A stretch of 20,791 bases of DNA from Collinsella aerofaciens (GTDB lineage: Bacteria > Actinomycetota > Coriobacteriia > Coriobacteriales > Coriobacteriaceae). The position numbers and the translations under genes are program-made. The DNA lies in the NCBI RefSeq assembly GCF_019131995.1, contig NZ_JAHONA010000034.1, forward strand, positions 1 through 20,791, read 5' to 3'. The notes below the pieces were generated by a model. That model ran no database searches and was not told where the DNA came from. It saw nothing but the letters and a program-made list of their open reading frames with translations. Within the stretch, counting starts at the first letter, position 1. Each line of letters opens with the position of its first letter. Shown here piece by piece: positions 6,760-14,400 of the stretch.

Positions 6760-8943
6760 GTGAAGGATTCCGACCTCTCCACAACGGCTGCGCGCGACGC
6801 TGCCCGCATCGTCTGGTTTAAGCGCTACCCCGCCAAGCAGACACTCATCGCATTTTTGCTCGCGCTGTTGGCGACCACGGCGTTTTCCATCGATCCCGCC
6901 CCGGTGTCGAGCAACGCAGTCTTGGCGATTGACCCCAAGGCTTCGGGCATGCTGTACGTGTGCTACGAGGTGCTCCTCTCGTTTGCCGGCCATACCGACG
7001 CGGTCATGCTGCTTGCGCTTGCCTGCCTGCTCACGCTGCCGTTTCGCTACGTATCCTTTGGCCGCGGCGACGCCTGGCGTCCCTCGGTGATCCTTCCGTC
7101 GCTGTTCTTTGCCGTCTGCATGGTGTTTGGCCGCAGCTACGACCTCACCGATTCGGCCGAGATCGTGCTCGGCGACAAGGCGCGCATCATCTGCGCCTGG
7201 ATAGGCGGTGCGGGCTGGATGCTCTTGGCGGTCGTTGCCTTCTACCTTGCCTTTGAGTGTCTAGATTGGCTGAGCTCTCGGCGCATTCCGTTTTCCGAAG
7301 CGCACTTTGGCCGCGTATGGCGTGTGGCTCACGCCGTGCTCTCGGTCCATCCCTTTGCCGGGCCCTTCCTGGTGCTTATGGTCGCCTGGGCGCCCACGCT
7401 CATCGCTTCGCTGCCCGGCCTTTTTATGGGGGATACGGGTGCGCAGATTCGCCAGTGGTTCAACTACCCCAACGGTACGAGTGACTACCTGCGTCTGCTC
7501 AATCCCAACGTGTTGCTCAACGGGCATCATCCGGTCGTGCACACGGCTATCATCGGTTCGTGCGTCCAACTGGGGCTTTCACTGTTCAACAGCGCCAACG
7601 CAGGTCTTGTCATCTACACCTGCGCTCAGTTCGTCATTACGGCCGCCTGCATGGCCTATTCCATCTCGTCGTTGCGCAAGCTGGGCGTGAGCCTGCCGGT
7701 CCGCGGCGTGATCTTGCTGTTCTTTGTGTTTATGCCCATGTTCTCCAACTACGCGGCCCTGCTTACCAAAGATGTGCTGTTTGCCGATGCGTTTTTGGTT
7801 TTGCTGGTGCAGACCGTCAAGCTTGTGGCCTGTGGCCTGCCTCGTCGCGATGCGAATGTCGAGCGTGTGGGTGAGCCCGAGCCCGCGCTTTTTGCGCGTC
7901 ACGACTGGCTGTTGCTTGCCCTGGGCGCCATGGGGTCGACGTTTTTGCGTAACGGCGGGCTGGTGTTTGTGCTGGCGGCATGCGTGATCGCGGCGGCGTT
8001 TTGCGCTTGGGACGTGCATGCGGATCTCCGTGCGGCCAAGCAGACGGGTACTGCACCCTCGATTCGCGTGCCGCGCTTGCGCTGGGTTGGCATCCTGGCG
8101 GTGCTTGCGCTCTGTCTTGTTTCCAACATGTACTTCACCAAGGTCTTTATGCCGGCGCACGACATTACGCCTAGCTCCAAGCGCGAGGTACTCTCGATTC
8201 CGTTCCAGCAGACGGCGCGCTTCGTCCAAAAGCACGACGGCCTTAATTCAGGCGTCAATCCTACGGTTAAAGAGGACGGCACCATCGTGGAAGCTCCCTG
8301 CGACGGTTTGGTGACCGAAGAGGAGCGTGCCGTGATCGATCGTGTACTCAAGTACGAAAACCTGGGCCGCCGGTACAACCCCGACAAGTCCGATGCCGTC
8401 AAGAACTGCTTTAACGAATATGCCTCGCAGGAGGACATCGCCGCCTATTTTGAGGTTTGGGCCCAGATGTTCAAAAAGGACCCCGAGTGCTATATCTCGG
8501 CGCTTATCAATAACTACTATGGCTACTTTTATCCGAGCGCCCGTGACGTATGGGTCTACAGCACGGCGCGCAGTGCCGAGATCATGGCTCGCCCCGACAA
8601 TCTCAAGTACTTCGATTTCCATCCTCTCGATAGCAAGGTCGTGCGGTGGTGTGACCATCTGATCAACCTGTATCGCGTGGCGGTTCAACGCATCCCGTTT
8701 ATCTCGCTTACCATGAGCTCTGCAACCTACGTGTGGATCATGATTGGCGTGGTGGTCTACCTGTTGCGTCGTCATTCGTGGAGGGCGCTTGCCATTTGGG
8801 TGCCGCTTTTGGGCGTGCTCGCCGTGTGCCTGATCGGTCCTTGCAACGGCTCCACCTACATGCGCTACCTGTACCCGGTTATCGCCTGCATGCCCTTTGC
8901 GATCGGCGCCACCATAGCCCGCAGCGAGCTTCTGTGGAACTAG
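6760..8943 (+). CDS. DUF6020-like polytopic membrane protein, possible GT-C-type glycosyltransferase
   Basis: 727 residues with about 12-14 hydrophobic segments. A large soluble loop at about 465-645 lies between membrane segments and is probably outside the cell. The layout resembles GT-C-fold glycosyltransferases: an acidic residue in the first large loop (PGLFMGDTGAQIRQW near 219-233, Asp225) followed by a His/Pro motif (NGHHPVVHT, 254-262). I assign it to the DUF6020 group by recall of these motifs; no member's reaction is known to me, so a role in moving sugars from lipid carriers to envelope polymers is only inference. The start is a GTG (6760) with GAAAGG ten bases upstream. The N-terminal 20 residues are cytoplasmic and basic. 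It sits alone between lgt and yebC, each separated by hairpins, and ends with copy 2 of the GGGACAGG element. Confidence 0.75.
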   Translation: MKDSDLSTTAARDAARIVWFKRYPAKQTLIAFLLALLATTAFSIDPAPVSSNAVLAIDPKASGMLYVCYEVLLSFAGHTDAVMLLALACLLTLPFRYVSFGRGDAWRPSVILPSLFFAVCMVFGRSYDLTDSAEIVLGDKARIICAWIGGAGWMLLAVVAFYLAFECLDWLSSRRIPFSEAHFGRVWRVAHAVLSVHPFAGPFLVLMVAWAPTLIASLPGLFMGDTGAQIRQWFNYPNGTSDYLRLLNPNVLLNGHHPVVHTAIIGSCVQLGLSLFNSANAGLVIYTCAQFVITAACMAYSISSLRKLGVSLPVRGVILLFFVFMPMFSNYAALLTKDVLFADAFLVLLVQTVKLVACGLPRRDANVERVGEPEPALFARHDWLLLALGAMGSTFLRNGGLVFVLAACVIAAAFCAWDVHADLRAAKQTGTAPSIRVPRLRWVGILAVLALCLVSNMYFTKVFMPAHDITPSSKREVLSIPFQQTARFVQKHDGLNSGVNPTVKEDGTIVEAPCDGLVTEEERAVIDRVLKYENLGRRYNPDKSDAVKNCFNEYASQEDIAAYFEVWAQMFKKDPECYISALINNYYGYFYPSARDVWVYSTARSAEIMARPDNLKYFDFHPLDSKVVRWCDHLINLYRVAVQRIPFISLTMSSATYVWIMIGVVVYLLRRHSWRALAIWVPLLGVLAVCLIGPCNGSTYMRYLYPVIACMPFAIGATIARSELLWN

Positions 8944-8950
8944 CCAAACT

Positions 8951-8978
8951 GGTGCAAAGGGGACAGGTTGCTTTGCGT
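8951..8978 (+). repeat. GGGACAGG stem-loop, copy 2 (after the DUF6020-like gene)
   Basis: GCAAAG (8954-8959) pairs with CTTTGC (8971-8976), extended by two G-T pairs. The loop is GGGACAGGTTG, and the string GGGGACAGG is at 8959-8967. It starts about ten bases after the stop codon and has no T-run. A separate hairpin with a short T-run follows. Confidence 0.65.
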
Positions 8979-8979
8979 A

Positions 8980-9011
8980 GAAGGGTTGCGTCATCACGAC
9001 GCCTTCATTTT
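8980..9011 (+). terminator. Probable terminator of the DUF6020-like gene
   Basis: GAAG (8980-8983) pairs with CTTC (9003-9006) and GCGTC (8988-8992) with GACGC (8998-9002), around the loop ATCAC with a 4-base bulge. ATTTT follows. The stem is short and bulged, so the call is moderate. Confidence 0.45.
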
Positions 9012-9112
9012 GGGGTTTATCTCGCAGGCCAGTAGGTATATCATAACGACGTTTGTTTATATTGCCCGAGCATCTGCGCTGGGCTTTAGGTCGAAACCGA
9101 TAGGAGACACGT

Positions 9113-9919
9113 ATGTCCGGACACTCTAAGTGGGCCACAACCAAGCATCGTAAGGGCGCGCAGGACGCCAAGCGTTCCGCCCTCTTCTCCAAGCTGAGCC
9201 GCAACATCACCGTTGCTGCCCGTCTCGGCGGCGACCCGCTGCCCGAGAACAACGCCAGCCTCGCCGCTGCCGTTGCTAAGGCCAAGGCTCAGTCCATGCC
9301 CAAGGACAAGATCAAGTCCGCTATCGACAAGGCCTTCGGTTCGGGTGCCGACGCCGCCGTCTACGAGAACATCGTGTACGAGGGCTACGGTCCCGCCGGT
9401 GTTGCCGTCTACGTTGACTGCCTGACCGATAACCGCAACCGCACCGCTGCCGACGTCCGTTCTGCCTTCTCCCACGCTGGTGGCAACCTGGGTACCTCCG
9501 GTTCCGTTGCCTTCCAGTTTGAGCGCAAGGGCCAGATCGTCGTCGCCAAGGAGATCCTGGACGAGAACGCCAAGAAGGAGACCATGATCGCCAACGGTGC
9601 CGCCGGTGACGAGGATGAGTTCATGATGGCCATCGCCGAGGCCGGTGGCGAGGACTACGAGGACGCCGGCGAGGAGTGGATCGTCTGGACTGCTGCCAAC
9701 GAGGTCATGGCTGTCTCCAAGGCGCTCGAGGAGCAGGGCGTCCAGGTCAAGGGCTCCGAGACCACCATGGTCCCGACCACCCCGACCGAGGTCTCCGGTG
9801 CCGATGCCAAGAAGGTTCAGCGCCTCATCGACCGTCTTGAGGAGCTCGACGACGTCCAGGACGTCTACAGCACCATGGACATGACCGACGAGGTCATCGC
9901 TGCCCTCGAGGAGGAGTAG
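9113..9919 (+). CDS. yebC: YebC/PmpR (TACO1) family translation/transcription factor
   Basis: 268 residues, full length. The opening MSGHSKWATTKHRKGAQDAKR is close to the family hallmark, in which most members read SKWANIKHRK, and the three domains follow in order. Members act in the cytoplasm; some were described as DNA-binding regulators, while work on YebC and mitochondrial TACO1 links the family to relief of ribosome stalling on proline runs. The sequence alone cannot choose. The start at ATG 9113 has AGGAG (9102-9106) six bases upstream. The protein is about 20 residues longer than usual; the extra part appears to lie in the acidic stretch at about 160-195 (GDEDEF, GGEDYEDAGEE). Codon choice is strongly biased, as in groEL here, suggesting high expression. 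No ruvC is present beside it, unlike many bacteria. Confidence 0.93.
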   Translation: MSGHSKWATTKHRKGAQDAKRSALFSKLSRNITVAARLGGDPLPENNASLAAAVAKAKAQSMPKDKIKSAIDKAFGSGADAAVYENIVYEGYGPAGVAVYVDCLTDNRNRTAADVRSAFSHAGGNLGTSGSVAFQFERKGQIVVAKEILDENAKKETMIANGAAGDEDEFMMAIAEAGGEDYEDAGEEWIVWTAANEVMAVSKALEEQGVQVKGSETTMVPTTPTEVSGADAKKVQRLIDRLEELDDVQDVYSTMDMTDEVIAALEEE

Positions 9920-9988
9920 CGCCCGCACGGGTTAAGCCGTGCATATCTGGGCATAATGAAGCGAGCATGCAAGCCTCGTGGAATAGAT

Positions 9989-10030
9989 GAGCCGGATCCG
10001 CGTGCGTACAGCACCGGACCCGGCTCTTTT
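9989..10030 (+). terminator. Intrinsic terminator of yebC
   Basis: GAGCCGG (9989-9995) pairs with CCGGCTC (10020-10026). After one mismatch TCCG (9997-10000) pairs with CGGA (10015-10018). TTTT follows directly. The end of the T-run is also the first base of a TATAAT box for the next unit. Confidence 0.75.
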
Positions 10031-10035
10031 ATAAT
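10030..10035 (+). promoter_or_regulatory. -10 box (TATAAT) of the AmaP-DUF2273-Asp23 cluster
   Basis: A perfect TATAAT lies 50 bases before the GTG start of the amaP-like gene and directly after the yebC terminator stem. At 17 bases spacing the -35 region reads TACAGC, a poor match. It would put the transcript start near 10042. An open frame reaching upstream of this (from ATG 9956) is therefore not the true start. Confidence 0.5.
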
Positions 10036-10084
10036 GATGCGAATCGTTTTGCATTTCGAGAGCCGAGATTTGAAGGGAGCGCGC

Positions 10085-10630
10085 GTGCGCGTACTCAAAC
10101 GAGCCCTAGCGATCGTGTATCTTGCCGCCGCCATCGTGGCGCTGGGTACGCTTGTCTGCCAGTTCTGGGGACCGTATACGTATCGCTTTATGCTGCTGTT
10201 GCGTGACACCATGCCTCGCGTCATCGTTACGGTGTGTGCCGCCATCGTGGCACTTGGCGTACTGCTGAGCTTTTTACGCCTGATGTTCGCGCGTCGCGAG
10301 CCGTCCTGCGTGCATCCGGCGGGGGAGCGCAATATCGAGGTCACGCTCGCAGCGCTTTCCTCGTGCGCCCGTGCCGCGGCGGAGTGCGATGATCGCGTGA
10401 TGGTTGAGCATATCGAGGCACGCGTTCAAGGCTCCGACGAGTCGCGCGTTCGTTTTAAGGTCGAGGCCATCGCACTCGACGATAAGGACGTTGCCGCTCT
10501 TGCCACCTCGATGCAGCAGCGCATCGAGAAGGCCTGCGACACCATGCTCGGCACGCCGGGCACGACCGCGCGCGTCCGTTTTTTGCCGTCCAAGACTACC
10601 GTCCAGACCGTGGAGGTTTCCGGTGAGTGA
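10085..10630 (+). CDS. amaP: AmaP-like alkaline shock response membrane anchor protein
   Basis: 181 residues. Two membrane segments lie near the N-terminus (about residues 5-30 and 45-70), followed by a cytoplasmic alpha/beta domain with a long helix-rich part. This is the layout of AmaP, which anchors Asp23 at the membrane in staphylococci. The GTG start at 10085 has AAGGGAG five bases upstream and lies after the TATAAT box; in-frame ATGs at 9956 and near 10034 are upstream of or overlap the promoter. The stop codon overlaps the start of the next gene by eight bases, so translation is probably coupled. The sequence match to AmaP is weak by eye; the gene order with DUF2273 and Asp23 is the main support. 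Confidence 0.75.
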   Translation: MRVLKRALAIVYLAAAIVALGTLVCQFWGPYTYRFMLLLRDTMPRVIVTVCAAIVALGVLLSFLRLMFARREPSCVHPAGERNIEVTLAALSSCARAAAECDDRVMVEHIEARVQGSDESRVRFKVEAIALDDKDVAALATSMQQRIEKACDTMLGTPGTTARVRFLPSKTTVQTVEVSGE

Positions 10631-11000
10631 TACCAACCAAGACAAGACCGCCCGCACGCCGCGCCTGACGATCGACCAGAACGCTACGCCGGCAGGCGAG
10701 TCCGCCGACGCCAAGACCGAGGCCGGCGAGCAGCACGACAGCGCCGCCAACGACTTTGACGAGGCCATGGGTCTCATCAAAGGTACGGGCGCTGCTATCT
10801 GGAGCTACGCCGTGCGCCATCCCAACACTACGCTCGGCGCCTTGGCAGGCTTTATCCTCGCCGTGCTGGTACTTACGTTGGGCCTGTGGGACACGCTCGT
10901 CATCGCATTCTTTGTGCTGATCGGCGCCGTGATCGGCCAGATCCGCGACGGCGAGAACGGTATCGTCAACTTCTTCGGCCGTCTGTTTAGCGGCCGCTAA
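10623..11000 (+). CDS. DUF2273 small membrane protein with long N-terminal extension
   Basis: 125 residues. The C-terminal half is a DUF2273 domain: HPNTTLGALAGFILAVLVL, then TLGLWDTLVIAFFVLIGAVI and GQIRDG (about 66-110), two membrane helices. DUF2273 proteins are usually only 60-80 residues; here about 60 polar residues (MSDTNQDK to GTGAAIW) precede the domain and probably stay in the cytoplasm. The GTG start (10623) overlaps the amaP stop and has GGAGG (10612-10616) six bases upstream. DUF2273 genes normally travel with amaP and asp23, as here. The molecular role is unknown; membrane partner of the Asp23 complex is the usual inference. Confidence 0.85.
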   Translation: MSDTNQDKTARTPRLTIDQNATPAGESADAKTEAGEQHDSAANDFDEAMGLIKGTGAAIWSYAVRHPNTTLGALAGFILAVLVLTLGLWDTLVIAFFVLIGAVIGQIRDGENGIVNFFGRLFSGR

Positions 11001-11044
11001 TATGTATTCGACTGTCGCATCCGCGGCAGGCATAAGGAGGAACC

Positions 11045-11569
11045 ATGGCTTTTAACACGAAGGTCGATGTGGCCGATACCGAGCTCGAGGCGAATGAGAC
11101 CGTTGTCGATGCCGGGGACGTGACGCTCGAGGACGAGGCGCTCGTTGAGGCCGAGTCCGATGCGGACGAGGACAACGAGGAGATGGACGAGGAGGCGGAC
11201 GAGTCCGAGGACTCGCTGACCTATTCCAACGGCGTGATCGAGAAGATCGTCGCCATGGCCACCCGCGAGGTGCCGCACGTTCTGGGCATGAAGGGTAACC
11301 TTATGCACTTTGTGCAGGAACAGTTTGGTGCCGAGAACCTGACCAAGGGCGTGACGGTCGAAGTCACCGATGACAACCGCGTGGTCGTCAACATTTCCGT
11401 CATTATCGAGTACGGTGCTTATGCGCCCGCAATCTTCGACGACGTCAAGGAACGCGTCACCGAGCGTCTGGCCGCAATGACCGGCCTTGAGGTGGCAGGC
11501 GTCAATCTGCGCATCGAGGATGTCATCACCCCCGAGGAGTACGAGCACCGCACCAGCCAGCACGAGTAA
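11045..11569 (+). CDS. asp23: Asp23/Gls24 family envelope stress protein
   Basis: 174 residues. The Asp23/Gls24 domain covers about 57-165, with the usual opening YSNGVIEKIVAMATREVPHV (near 60-80) and the NVRIEDV-like end (NLRIEDVITPEEYE). The first 55 residues are an acidic extension (about half Asp/Glu) not found in the classic protein. Members form a cytoplasmic layer tied to the membrane by AmaP and help maintain the cell envelope under stress. The start has a strong AAGGAGG (11034-11040) four bases before the ATG. It is the third gene of the cluster and is followed by a GGGACAGG stem-loop that begins in its stop codon and by a strong terminator. Confidence 0.92.
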   Translation: MAFNTKVDVADTELEANETVVDAGDVTLEDEALVEAESDADEDNEEMDEEADESEDSLTYSNGVIEKIVAMATREVPHVLGMKGNLMHFVQEQFGAENLTKGVTVEVTDDNRVVVNISVIIEYGAYAPAIFDDVKERVTERLAAMTGLEVAGVNLRIEDVITPEEYEHRTSQHE

Positions 11570-11606
11570 CCTACCAAAAAGGGACAGGTTTGTTTTGGCA
11601 GGTTTT
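11569..11606 (+). repeat. GGGACAGG stem-loop, copy 3 (after asp23)
   Basis: ACCTACCAAAA (11569-11579) pairs with TTTTGGCAGGT (11593-11603) with a single A-C mismatch. The loop AGGGACAGGTTTG contains GGGACAGG at 11581-11588. The left arm starts in the last base of the asp23 stop codon. TTTT follows, so this copy could also terminate. Confidence 0.7.
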
Positions 11607-11622
11607 ATCTGCGGAAACGTCA

Positions 11623-11667
11623 AACGGCCGGTCGCACGGATGTATGTGCGGCCGGCCGTTATTTGTA
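11623..11667 (+). terminator. Intrinsic terminator of the asp23 cluster
   Basis: AACGGCCGGTCGCAC (11623-11637) pairs with GTGCGGCCGGCCGTT (11646-11660), a 15-bp stem with one G-T pair and an 8-base loop. ATTTGTAT follows. Confidence 0.8.
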
Positions 11668-11705
11668 TGCCCCCGATGCAGGCATACCGCTCGTCTAACT
11701 AAGGG

Positions 11706-11733
11706 TTGCAATCGTCGCGTTCCGCGTTACCCT
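11706..11733 (+). promoter_or_regulatory. Probable promoter of the YitT-family gene
   Basis: TTGCAA (11706-11711) and TACCCT (11728-11733) are separated by 16 bases. The -10 box fits the TAnnnT form. The start codon lies 43 bases downstream. Confidence 0.45.
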
Positions 11734-11776
11734 AATGGGCGCATTGTTTCCAAATTGTTAACGAGGGGTTGCCGTA

Positions 11777-12799
11777 ATGGCCGACGAACACGAGACCGAA
11801 AGCAAGGCATGGGCGATTGAAGCCGCTGCGGCAGAGGCGGCATCGCGTGCTGCCGAGGAGGTACATCGTCCTCCCGTGGTGCCGATGGAGCGCGTTGTCG
11901 GTCGCGAGGATATCGAACGTGGCGAGCGCGCCGGCCGCAAGCGCAGCCAGGAGCCAGGCTTTCCGCGCTTTTTTGCCGAGCTCAACCTGGGCCTGATCCT
12001 CACGGCCTTTGCCATCGTGGCCTTTAAAACCCCCAATCACTTTGCCTTCGGCGGCACCTCGGGCGTGTCGGTCATTCTTTCCACGCTGTTCCCGACTCTG
12101 CCCGTCGGCGTCTTTATGTGGATTATCAACGCGGTCTTGGTCATCCTGGGTTTTATCTTTTTGGAGCGCAAGGCAATCCTTTGGAGCGTCTTTGCCTCGT
12201 TTGCGCTTTCGGCCTACGTCTCGCTGTTTGAGCTCTTCATTCCGACGGATGTTTCGATGACGGGCGATATGTGGCTCGACCTGTGTTTTGCCGTCATCTT
12301 GCCGGCGCTGGGCAGTGCCATTGTCTTTGACATTGGCGCCTCGACGGGCGGCACCGACATCCTTGCCATGATCCTCAAGCGTCGCACGACGCTTGAGATC
12401 GGCCGTGCCCTGTTGCTGGTCGATATCGGCATCGTGACCATCGCGGCCTTTTTGTATGGCCCGCGCGTCGGCCTGTACTGCGTGCTTGGCCTGTTTGCCA
12501 AGACGCTCGTCGTCGATAAGGCCATCGAGAGCATCCACCTGCGCAAGGTCTGTACGATTATTTGCGCCGAACCGCGCAAAGTCGAGGAGTTTATCGTCAA
12601 GCATCTCAACCGCACGGCAACGATCAGCCGCGGTTACGGTGCCTTCTCGGGCAAGTGCGTCACGGTGATCATGAGCGTGCTGAGCCGTCGCGAGGCAGTG
12701 CAACTGCGCCGCTATACCCGCGAGATTGACCCCGACGCCTTCATCACCATCGTCGATAGCTCCGAAATCGTCGGCAAGGGCTTCCGCGGTACGAACTAG
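11777..12799 (+). CDS. YitT family membrane protein (DUF161 + DUF2179)
   Basis: 340 residues. After a charged, alanine-rich cytoplasmic stretch (1-65) come five or six membrane segments (about 68-265) of the YitT/DUF161 type, with the repeat-like family motifs FGGTSGVSVIL (near 91) and GASTGGTDILAMI (187-199). The last 70 residues form a soluble DUF2179 domain (TATISRGYGAFSGK to VGKGFRG). Members are widespread in Firmicutes and Actinobacteria; their transport or sensing role is not established. The usual protein is about 280-290 residues, so the 50-60-residue N-terminal extension is unusual. The ATG at 11777 has GAGGGG eight bases upstream. Single-gene unit with its own promoter; no obvious functional link to its neighbours. 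Confidence 0.88.
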   Translation: MADEHETESKAWAIEAAAAEAASRAAEEVHRPPVVPMERVVGREDIERGERAGRKRSQEPGFPRFFAELNLGLILTAFAIVAFKTPNHFAFGGTSGVSVILSTLFPTLPVGVFMWIINAVLVILGFIFLERKAILWSVFASFALSAYVSLFELFIPTDVSMTGDMWLDLCFAVILPALGSAIVFDIGASTGGTDILAMILKRRTTLEIGRALLLVDIGIVTIAAFLYGPRVGLYCVLGLFAKTLVVDKAIESIHLRKVCTIICAEPRKVEEFIVKHLNRTATISRGYGAFSGKCVTVIMSVLSRREAVQLRRYTREIDPDAFITIVDSSEIVGKGFRGTN

Positions 12800-12949
12800 T
12801 CCGGCCGTACCCTTCGAATCATTGAATAAAGCCGGCTGCGTTGCAAATCGGTCATCTTGGAGTATTTGTCCCCACATTGGGCGATAATGATGCCAAAGAC
12901 ATCGTTTGCGATCCAGGTGATTCGCTCTAGATACGAAGGGATGATTTCG

Positions 12950-14260
12950 ATGTTCTGTTCGCAGTGTGGCGCCCCCATGGGCGATAACGACAAGTTCTGC
13001 GGCGCGTGTGGCGCTCCTAATGCCGGTGCTGCAACCTCTGCTCCTCAGGGGCAGTCTCAACCTCAGCAGTTTGTTCCTCAGCCTAACGTGAACGTGCCCA
13101 AGGGCTGTGTAGCTCAGGCGTTTGAAGACATGACCAAGACGCCGGGCGTGCTGCAGCGCGTGTGCCAGATTGCCTTTTTGCCGGCGCTCATCTGTGTCGT
13201 GTCGGTGCTCGTGCTCTTCATTCCCGTTATCGGCGGTATCGCGGCTGCCTTCGGCTTTTTGGCTGCCTGTGTGGCAAGCGCGTGCGGTTCTGGCTTTGGC
13301 ATCGAATGGGGTCGCGACCTGTCGCTCAAGGTCGATGACGGCATGGATCGTCCGTTGATGCGTTCCACGTCGTTTGGCCTTGGCGTCTTTTCGGGCGTTA
13401 TTTCGAGCGTGCTCAAGGTTATCGCGGCTATTCCCGTTATTGGTGTAGCGCTTTCGCTGGTGGAGAGCGTGGTAATTGGTGCCGCGGGTGCGTACTCTTA
13501 TTGCGGCTCCTATGCGCTTGAGGCCGCTCTGTTTGGCTCGCTGGGCCTGTTTGTTCTGGCTATGATTGCCACGGCGGTCCTGGGTGTCTTCTTTACTATG
13601 TTCGCCGACATTGCCGTGATGCACTTTGCGGTGACCGGTCGCGTCGAGAGCGCGTTTTCGCTCGATAAGGTCTGGGCGGCGTTTAAGCACAACAAGACCA
13701 AGCTGTTCTGTGCTTCGTTCCTTCCCGAGTTTTTGACGGGCCTGGTCGCCAACGTTGTCACATGGATCTTGACGGTCGTCTTTGGCGCCATTGCCTCTGT
13801 CGGTATGTATAGCTACTACTATCGTCCTACGGGTATTGAGGCAATTGTTACCGGCGGTGGCGTCACGCTCGCGCTGTTCTTGGTGCTGGTCGCTTTTGTC
13901 ACCGTATTTCTTACGGTCTTTGGCAAGATACTCAAGCACCGTGCCGTTGGCTATTGGGCCGCACGCTATGCAAGCGAGTGGGCCGATGAGGATAAGGACG
14001 ACGTCCTGACTTTTGTGTTGCCCTTCGAGAAGAAGTCCGCTCCTTCGGGTTACGGTGCTCCGGATGCTTCGCCGGCACCTGCACCCGCTCCCGCGACCGA
14101 GCCTGAGCCGGCGCCCGAGTCTGAACCGGCGCCCGAGCCTGAGACGGCATCTGAGCCCGAGCCCGAGCCTGCGCCTGAGCCTGAGCCTGAGCCTGAGCCG
14201 GCACCTGCACCTGAGTCGGCGTTCGAGCCAAGCTCCGACGAGGAACCTCAGGACGAGTAG
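12950..14260 (+). CDS. Zinc-ribbon plus DUF4013-like membrane protein with Pro-Glu-rich tail
   Basis: 436 residues in four parts: a zinc ribbon (MFCSQCGAPM to FCGACGAP, cysteines 3, 6, 17, 20), a Gln/Pro linker, a membrane region of about six segments (roughly 70-340) that looks like DUF4013, and an acidic tail of about 70 residues built on PAPE/PEPE repeats. The ATG at 12950 is chosen because AAGGGA lies eight bases upstream and the zinc ribbon begins there; open sequence upstream to 12857 has no ribosome site. The ribbon and tail are both expected in the cytoplasm. Function is unknown; DUF4013 proteins with zinc ribbons are common in this group and in archaea, perhaps in membrane organisation. 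A possible promoter is TTGCAA (12841-12846) with TATTTG (12863-12868), 16 bases apart. Confidence 0.82.
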   Translation: MFCSQCGAPMGDNDKFCGACGAPNAGAATSAPQGQSQPQQFVPQPNVNVPKGCVAQAFEDMTKTPGVLQRVCQIAFLPALICVVSVLVLFIPVIGGIAAAFGFLAACVASACGSGFGIEWGRDLSLKVDDGMDRPLMRSTSFGLGVFSGVISSVLKVIAAIPVIGVALSLVESVVIGAAGAYSYCGSYALEAALFGSLGLFVLAMIATAVLGVFFTMFADIAVMHFAVTGRVESAFSLDKVWAAFKHNKTKLFCASFLPEFLTGLVANVVTWILTVVFGAIASVGMYSYYYRPTGIEAIVTGGGVTLALFLVLVAFVTVFLTVFGKILKHRAVGYWAARYASEWADEDKDDVLTFVLPFEKKSAPSGYGAPDASPAPAPAPATEPEPAPESEPAPEPETASEPEPEPAPEPEPEPEPAPAPESAFEPSSDEEPQDE

Positions 14261-14271
14261 CCACGCCGCCT

Positions 14272-14307
14272 GCTATTTGGGGACGGGGTAGAAATGGTAG
14301 AAATAGC
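14272..14307 (+). repeat. GGGGACGGGG stem-loop, copy 4 (after the zinc-ribbon gene)
   Basis: GCTATTT (14272-14278) pairs with AAATAGC (14301-14307). The 22-base loop starts with GGGGACGGGG (14279-14288), one change from the other copies, and contains two tandem GGTAGAAAT units (14288-14296 and 14297-14305). It begins 12 bases after the stop codon. A strong terminator follows at 14320. Confidence 0.5.
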
Positions 14308-14319
14308 GCTTGAAGAATG

Positions 14320-14358
14320 AGCGGGGGCGGACGTGTCGAAACGTCCGCCCCCGCTTTG
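14320..14358. terminator. Terminator between convergent zinc-ribbon and M20 genes
   Basis: AGCGGGGGCGGACGT (14320-14334) and ACGTCCGCCCCCGCT (14341-14355) form a perfect 15-bp stem with the loop GTCGAA. A short T-run (CTTTG) follows on the plus strand and CATTCTTC on the minus strand, so it probably serves both genes. Confidence 0.8.
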
Positions 14359-14400
14359 ACATCGCGATGTGGCTATGACTGCGAGATGCCAGCGAATCGA

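Noticed and set aside
11732..13939. A 735-codon open frame on the minus strand under the YitT and zinc-ribbon genes
   Set aside because: It crosses two well-supported genes and an intergenic region, has no ribosome site and gives Arg/Asp/Gln-rich, domain-free sequence.
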